Positions 57,931 to 64,000 of a stretch of DNA of 64,000 bases are shown in pieces. Each line of letters begins with the position of its first letter. Position 1 is the first letter of the stretch. Below the pieces are notes generated by a model that was not told where the DNA came from, searched no databases, and was given only the letters and a program-made list of their open reading frames with translations. This DNA is from Spirometra erinaceieuropaei (taxonomy: Eukaryota; Platyhelminthes; Cestoda; Diphyllobothriidea; Diphyllobothriidae). The translations under genes were made by a program, and so were the position numbers. The DNA lies in the NCBI GenBank assembly GCA_902702965.1, contig CACRXP010000089.1, positions 469,809 through 533,808 on the forward strand. The letters are read 5' to 3'.

Positions 57931-58997
57931 GGAGCTTTTTCTTTCAGTACCATCAGACTGCTTGCCAGAGACAGGTTAGGCGTCTTCTCCATTGTTTTGT
58001 CCACCACTAACTTACTGCTTTATTGCATGGTCTATTAGACCCCAATTCTGCTTCCCGGCCGTCATTTTGTTTGAAAGCTTTACAACTTTCGCGTTATGCA
58101 GTTGGCTGTTCGATCCATAGTTCGCCAAAAATATATCTTTTTATTATGATTCAGGAGGTAATCGTATCAACCTATGAAGTGAAAAGGAGCCATATTAAAT
58201 AATAGATATCTCCACACCTCCAAGTTTGCTTATAATCTCATGCAAGATTCCTTTTGATACTAGTCATGCTGTCCTGTCTAGACGACAGGGCAGAGTACGT
58301 GTTTTTAAGTTAAGAATGTTTATTTCATGTCGTACATGCTGGGTGCGCAATTGGATGAACACCAACGGTTTGCTAAAACGAGAAAGTTTGTTCCCTGGCT
58401 GAGTAGGCGACCGTAGTTACGTGTCAGATTAGGAGGGCGAGTATGCAGTGTAACAGACAGGCATCAGGCGGGAATGCGCGAAGGCTGGCACAGTAGCCTG
58501 AAGATGAACAGACAAACACGGGACTTGCTCACGTGATGGACCGACTAGAAAGCGAGCAAACTCTCCACAACAGACTGTACGCCATTACCACTATATGATT
58601 GGTCTCATCGCTTTCGACGAGCATCGTATTCAGGAGCAAGGAAAATGAGGACTCTTGTGCATCCACATAGTTATTGACTTTGCCGCCGCCAACTGCATTA
58701 CCCTACAGTTTGCTTAGAAAATTAACCTCAGCAGATCTGACGTTTTTTGTTTCTTTTGGCAAAAAACATTTGACTTCACCAGTACTCTCGTTTCAGTCTC
58801 AAAAGTCCTCCAAATCGATTTGCATAGCGAAATAACACTTTTACTGTCTGGCACCGTTTCCGTGCTTCTCCTGTTATGTAATCGAATTAAAACGACAGGA
58901 TAGCTTGTTCAACATCGCACACGAGTGCTTGCAAATAACCCCAACTTAGTTAAGTTCAAGAAGATGCAATGTGGTACAAGCGGACCCGTATCCGCTG
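57931..58997. other. No recognised feature
   Basis: No open frame of note and no repeat identified. Confidence 0.4.
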
Positions 58998-59055
58998 TTG
59001 TCTCTGATAATGGTTTCCAGTAGGAATCCGAAACGCCGGGTTAATAAAGCTCTTG
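58998..59055 (+). ncRNA. Hammerhead-like motif, solo
   Basis: CTGATAA (one change from CTGATGA, 59004-59010), hairpin GGTTTCC AGTA GGAATCC, then GAAACGCCGGG and TTAATAAAG. The hairpin arms pair over about six positions. The following 50 bp resembles the sequence after the other motifs. No PLE coding sequence lies next to it, so it looks like a solo terminal repeat. Confidence 0.45.
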
Positions 59056-62000
59056 TCCAAGCGACCGCTTCTCCTTCTTCAAGACTACTTCCGGGACTCG
59101 TCTCATCACGTCTATTGAAACCGGATCTTTGTTTTTTTCATTGGCCTGTCCTTCACGATAGCGCCTTTCCATGTTATGCTAAATTAACTTGCATATTTAG
59201 GAATTTCCGCCAATTTCTAGGCACTTTTTTGAGAAATTGCCAGACAACGTTTACACAGATGTTACGAATGCCAGAGTTTGAAAACGGGATTCCCAGACCG
59301 CAGCAAAGCTCAGGAGTTTGAGTCAAAATAAATCCTTGTTAGTGACAAAGTGCAAGAAAGCATTCCTGAACTATACGGAGCATATTCCCTTCACGGAAAC
59401 CCATGTAAAAGTTTGGCATAGGCAATCAATGCAATATAAAATTTGGAAGGAAGGATTTGAGAGAACAACCAGGGAACGTGTTGGTTTAATACACATTAAA
59501 ACCCCAAACAACGTATTGCAAGGCTAACTTGTAAGTTTACCTTCAAAACACAATCTTAAGGTCAGAAGTGACAAAGATTAAAATCCAGAACCAGAGCATT
59601 GACAAAGCCACAGTCCAAACGCAAGGCAAAGGTGTACCGTTGCTCGACTGTGGCCAGACAACCGTGTAGAAGACATCCTGTGGGTTTGGCTCGCCGATGT
59701 TGGGATCAATTTCAATATAGCTGTAAACATCAGGACTGCGGTCTACCCGCAAGGTCAAAAGCATCGGTGACATCTCTGCCTTTCCGGATATGTGGACCAG
59801 GTGTGTTATATCCGGTAAGCTGTCTAAGAGAAGAACATATTAACATACCCATAGTCGGGAGTTCGTAAAAGTCACTACAAAATTACTTGGCAATAGTACA
59901 TAAACAACTATTATATTAAATAGTATAACGGGTACAGGCAGTGTAACTTCTAGACGGCATAAAAATATCACTATGAATTGACAGTTAAAAAGCAACTGAA
60001 TATGAGGTCAGTGCCTTAACTCTGATTTAGATAATGACAAACGCTGAGTACTTAACATTACATCGGAAGTAAAAGTGCATTAACACTTGACGTTTGCACT
60101 TACAGATAGCGAACCCTCTTGTTAAACCATCTGAGGATGGTTTACGACATTCAGGAATTGTGGCAGTCCTTGCTTGGTCAGTCGGTTTAAAAGCTATCTG
60201 TAGGTTAGGATGCATCCCTTTGTGCGCGTGATAACTCACACACTGACGCGATAATGATTTCGAATTGGGCGCATCTATTCTACCGGTCACACTTGGCTTT
60301 CCTGTCCAAGGCCACGGACACCGTCGAGTTTTCGTCATCGTTCAGACTCATCTTCAGAATTTTCGTTGATTTGCCAAGTTGATGATTGTCCTTCCACTGT
60401 CCGTGATCCACTCCAGCCGCTTATCATGCCAACGCTCTCTACCTTCTAGCTGCACGATCTTCATGCATTGAATACTATCTTTCCAGACCCAAGATTTTCG
60501 ACTTATTACTGAATCCACTAATGCGTCTGGCCGTGGATAGTGTTGTAAATAAATTGTAGCAAGGGGCGAATCGATGTGATAGTTAGAAATTCATTGTAAT
60601 AATTTACGCTGTGGGTATCAGATCTAATGTGGTGAGGGTTAACTGCGATGACCGAAGTCTCGGGGTAAAAAGCAAGTTTGCTTAAATAAAAACTACCTTG
60701 CTTGCAAGATAGGCAAGGTCCTGGTCCTAGTTTCCAGACAGTGTTAGCCCTATCGACACAGTCTTATAATTAGGAACTGGTGAGAAAGAAGATGTATAAT
60801 AAAGTTTATGTGACGCATGCTTGTAATTGTGATCGAAATTCAAGAGCCGCGCGTTTAAACTACCCGCGCTTCTTAAATTCCATGCTTTCAAAGGTCCCCG
60901 ACCGCAGTCATTATGTTTCCCGCCAGAAAAACGATCAGACTGCGAAGGCTCATCTCAAGGTGTCTGTCAGAGTCATTCTAAAGAGCGTAGCCTACACGGG
61001 GAATGCATTAGGTTTTTTTGGTGTGAATACCAAAGTTTGAGACACGCGGCAGATGGGGAGAGAGGTGTTCGTGTCCTATATAATCTCTACTCACCTTGCC
61101 GCTTGTATGCGATTGGAAAATGGGTAGGACGGAAGGAAGATCTGACAATCCGACTCTCGGATGTCCGCTGATCCTGACTCTTTAAACTGCCTCCCGATGT
61201 AGTCGTCATCGTGACTACTGAATTTAAGTGTACAGAAGTCGGAATTGTGCTTAATTTGAGCAGTATTAGTTGCAGGAAGTGACCTTCCGTTTCATGCCCT
61301 GGATGATTGAGTGAGTATTAATTCTGATCAATGTCAACCCGTTTCCCTAATGCGTTTGAGCATAAAGCAGTTCACTTAGTCAGTAGGCAATGAAGTGCTT
61401 GAAGCTACCGGAACAAGGTTCTTTGGCGCGTACAGTCTGGGAGGCATGGTTTTAAATCGACGTTTTACGACTTAGAATCGGAGTTGAACATGCAGCCCGA
61501 CCTGCTCTCAAGACCACTTTTGCGTACTGAAAACGCTGTTATTGCTTATTACTGTCTTCTCCACAGAAGCGGCTCTTCTTGCCTTTACTGGTTTAAAGAT
61601 CACACGGACAGGGAAGTGAGAGAGTCAGAAACCCATAGGTTAGCCGCCACAGCGTAACGCCTGCAACATAATGAACTTTGCATCATCCTCTGACAGAGGC
61701 CAGACCCAAGGGGCCAACAAACGACAGTATTCTACATTGAATACGTTGTTATTTTCATCAAAATGACCTCAGAGTAGGACTGGAACTATCCTAATAAAAC
61801 GAAAGTCGGGTTTCCTGAGCGAATAGAAAGCACATTGGCTTAGTTTTTAGGTTGTGGAAGTAATTAATCAGTCGTTGTCAGTAAACACTTGGGTTTAGTA
61901 GGCGGAATGCTAGACGTTGAGGAAATGTGGTCTATTGGGTCGGATGTGAATGAACACACCTCCGGTATTTTATTCCTCCAAGTGTCTACTTATTTCGTCC

Positions 62001-62460
62001 TGACATAATTTAAAAAATATTGATGCACTTCCAGTTCGGAGTGTTAACTTCACTGGCATGCTGCCCATTTTTTCAATGCCTCCTTTCTCCCTGTCAGCGG
62101 ACATCGTTTCCTTCGTGCTCGCGGCCATTAGACGAATAACTGAGCGCTATGGCTGTCGCAAGCATGCGGCATTATCTGTCTTCCTGCATAATTAAGAACG
62201 CATACTCGTGTCTTATAGAAGGACGCATCCGTAATATCCTTCTTAGGTAAATTGCTGTTTTAGAAACGGTCAAGCGCCAAGATGTTTGTGAGCTGTACTC
62301 GTTCATATCTGACAAAGTGTTGTTTTCGCTTGACGGCAGACCGAACTACTGGAAGATCTTAATGGGACTGTGGACATTTTACATGTAAATTGCGACGGGC
62401 TAAGACTCCTGCATCGACCAGTAATCCGCCGTTAGTGTTTTTGACAGCTCTGAATATCAT
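59056..62460. other. No recognised gene or element
   Basis: Short unrecognised frames only (59318-59527, 59599-59868, 60338-60027, 60780-61040). The longest open stretch after 61040 is below 60 codons. No repeat is evident. Confidence 0.4.
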
Positions 62461-62469
62461 TTAGCAGAA

Positions 62470-62572
62470 TTTATGAAAACCACGGCAGCCTCGGTGGGAT
62501 TGCAACTCGCGGCAGCAAGGGCTAGGCCAACGACCTAGCCACCTAAGCTACGAGGTTCCTACGAGACAAATG
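62470..62572 (-). repeat. tRNA-like sequence, homologous to 10890-10996
   Basis: The minus strand starts AACCTCGTAGCTTAGGTGG (A-box-like) and continues CTAGGTCGTTGGCCTAG. The B-box position reads GAGTTGCAATCCC, one or two changes from GGTTCGAATCC. It ends GAGGC. The A-box side is nearly identical to the copy at 10.9 kb. Pseudogene or SINE head. Confidence 0.5.
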
Positions 62573-62624
62573 CGATGAAGCAGCGAATCCCCTCGAATAC
62601 ATCCGAATCATCTAACTCCCCAAA

Positions 62625-63800
62625 TCCTGCCCAGAGACGCACTTTGCGGTCGACGGAACAATTTGTGAACAACTGAAGTGCCCGCAAATGGATTAGCCGA
62701 TTTTGGGATTCATAGTTGAGGCGGTTCTACAAGCGTTGGCGTCGCTGATTTTCCGACACCACAGACCAAAATTCTGGGCTCGGTACGTGGATCATATTTT
62801 GCCGTCATCAAACGGGACCAGGTACTGACATTCAGAGAACGTCTCAACGCCGTCTTCTCGGACATTCAATTTACGTAGGAAGGAGAAGAAGAAAACAACC
62901 AGCTGGCCTTTCTTGATGTCCTCGTAAGCCAAAAAAATGGTGGAAGCCTAAAAATCAAAGTGTTCGGGAAAGCGACAAACACGGCGCAAGTACTGAATTT
63001 CAACAGTAACCAGCCGATCGGTCATAAGCACAGTTGCGTAAGGGCGCTATATCGACGCGTTGTGGCGGATTGCAGTGAGCGGAGGATAAGGTTGCCGAAT
63101 TCCAATATCTTCGACGAGTACTGATGGTCCATGGCTACCCACGCAACTTTGCCAACCAGTGCGTACGCAGAGGAAACCAGAGACCAAATCTAACAAACTC
63201 TAGATTTTCCGAGCGCTTTCACACGTGAGGAACGTTTCGAATTCTGTCAGCCGCCTTCTCACTCCACTTAGATTTAGGGCTGAACACAGGTCGGAAGCAA
63301 CCATTAGGCGCCAAGTCATGAGGCCGAATGACCCGCTGCCACGGCAGGAAACGTTTGGAGTCGGCTAATGGATTTAGTGCAGTTGCGGACAGTGCGACTG
63401 CGTCGGAGAAACTGGGAGATTACTCCGGACACGAATAGCTGAGCACTCAGCAACAGTGAGGCGGAAAGACGCTAGCTCTCAGGTGGCAACTCATTCCACG
63501 GAACCCGGCCATGTCTTCAAGTTTCAATAGGCCGAAATCCTCTCAAGAGCTGACAACCGCGTGAGCCAGGAAGTGCTAAAATCATGTCTCTCAGGTCCAC
63601 AATCCATCAACAACCGCAAGGACCTCCCGGTACCATATTTATTTCTGAGACATTCCCTGATCAGGGGAATCAGTCACGTGGGGAGGGCGCGGGCGGGCAA
63701 CTATCCAGGTGAGGGCGGGAAAAATTGCCGAGTAATCATCATGCCAACATCCAACACGGATTATGAAATTGCGGCAATTAACGACTCGAACGCAGACTGA
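62625..63800 (+). mobile_element. Penelope-like element: RT end and GIY-YIG domain
   Basis: In shifting + frames: THFAVDGTICEQLKCPQMD (about 62640-62695), GFIVEAVLQALASLIFRHHR (62713-62772), PKFWARYVDH (about 62767-62796; the catalytic motif is YVDD in active elements), then after a one-base shift IFAVIKRDQVLTFRERLNAVF, NNQLAFLDVLVS (about 62898-62933), KVFGKATNTAQVLNFNSN, SCVRALYRRVV and YLRRVLMVHGYPRNF. 63300-63560 contains the GIY-YIG region (RRQVMR, SCGQ, AEHSATVRRKDAS) and the C-terminus GPQSINNRKDLPVPY. Several stops and shifts; non-functional. PLEs combine this telomerase-related RT with a GIY-YIG endonuclease. Confidence 0.75.
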
Positions 63801-63937
63801 CGAGCCATCATCGTCTTAATTAGGATCCCTAGCGGTTATTGCGAGAACTGTTAACTGTAGTATGCATATGGCCTCACGGCAGCTACGTACTATAAATATC
63901 ACAGTCTTCCTACCTCCGCCACGTTTATCTGCGACCG

Positions 63938-63995
63938 TCTTTGATGATGGGTTCGAGTAAGAATCCGAAACCTCAGGTCAATAAACTTCTTGTCC
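63938..63995 (+). ncRNA. Hammerhead-like motif after the PLE at the window end
   Basis: TTGATGA at 63941-63947 (first base changed from C), a perfect six-pair hairpin with GGGTTC (63949-63954, one G-T pair) and GAATCC (63961-63966) around loop GAGTAA, then GAAAC at 63967 and CAGGTCAATAAAC. It is the best-preserved of seven related sites. It follows the PLE in the same direction, as expected for a terminal repeat. Confidence 0.5.
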
Positions 63996-64000
63996 CAGTA

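Noticed and set aside
1..64000. CRISPR arrays, phage or bacterial operons
   Set aside because: No regularly spaced identical repeats. Genes are spliced and repeats are animal retroelements.

Overview
The window looks like nuclear DNA of a parasitic flatworm, most likely a diphyllobothriidean tapeworm (inference). The grounds are spliced genes with very short introns, degenerate TTAGGG-type tracts, and old retroelements of the kinds I associate with those genomes: Penelope-like elements (PLEs) with GIY-YIG tails and hammerhead-like motifs, RTE-like elements ending in C2H2 zinc fingers, CR1-like elements and a Ty3/Gypsy remnant. Nothing points to a bacterial or viral genome.

Three host genes can be supported, all on the + strand. 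(1) An XK-related (XKR) membrane protein, 7908-17280, built from four exons whose splice phases agree. Its first exon or exons, encoding the N-terminal membrane segments, were not found in the window. (2) A crotonase/enoyl-CoA hydratase-like open frame, 29569-30222. (3) A class I histone deacetylase, HDAC3, 30551-33631, in eight exons. Its first five introns are only 30-34 nt long and its sixth uses a GC donor.

Layout: 1-7.9 kb has no recognised gene, only weak repeat fragments. 7.9-17.3 kb is XKR, with a 5'-truncated RTE-like element lying antisense in one intron. 17.8-18.4 kb and 27.5-28.0 kb are two telomere-like tracts in opposite orientation. Between them lie a PLE remnant (20.3-21.25 kb), a TTAG-type tract (24.0-24.2 kb) and a CR1-like remnant (26.2-27.05 kb). 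29.5-33.6 kb holds the hydratase-like gene and HDAC3. 34-50 kb is a retroelement graveyard: a nearly complete RTE-like element, PLE pieces in both orientations, a CR1-like endonuclease/RT fragment, two abutting CR1-like RT copies, and Gypsy gag/pol. 50-62.4 kb is mostly unassigned apart from a reverse transcriptase fragment near 55.6-56.25 kb. The window ends in a PLE (62.6-63.8 kb) followed by a hammerhead-like motif.

The host genes show no common pathway. HDAC3 is a chromatin enzyme, the XKR family acts in the plasma membrane (some members scramble phospholipids), and the hydratase-like protein belongs to acyl-CoA metabolism. All homology calls come from recognising motifs by eye. Exon boundaries come from reading frame, phase and splice consensus, with no transcript evidence.
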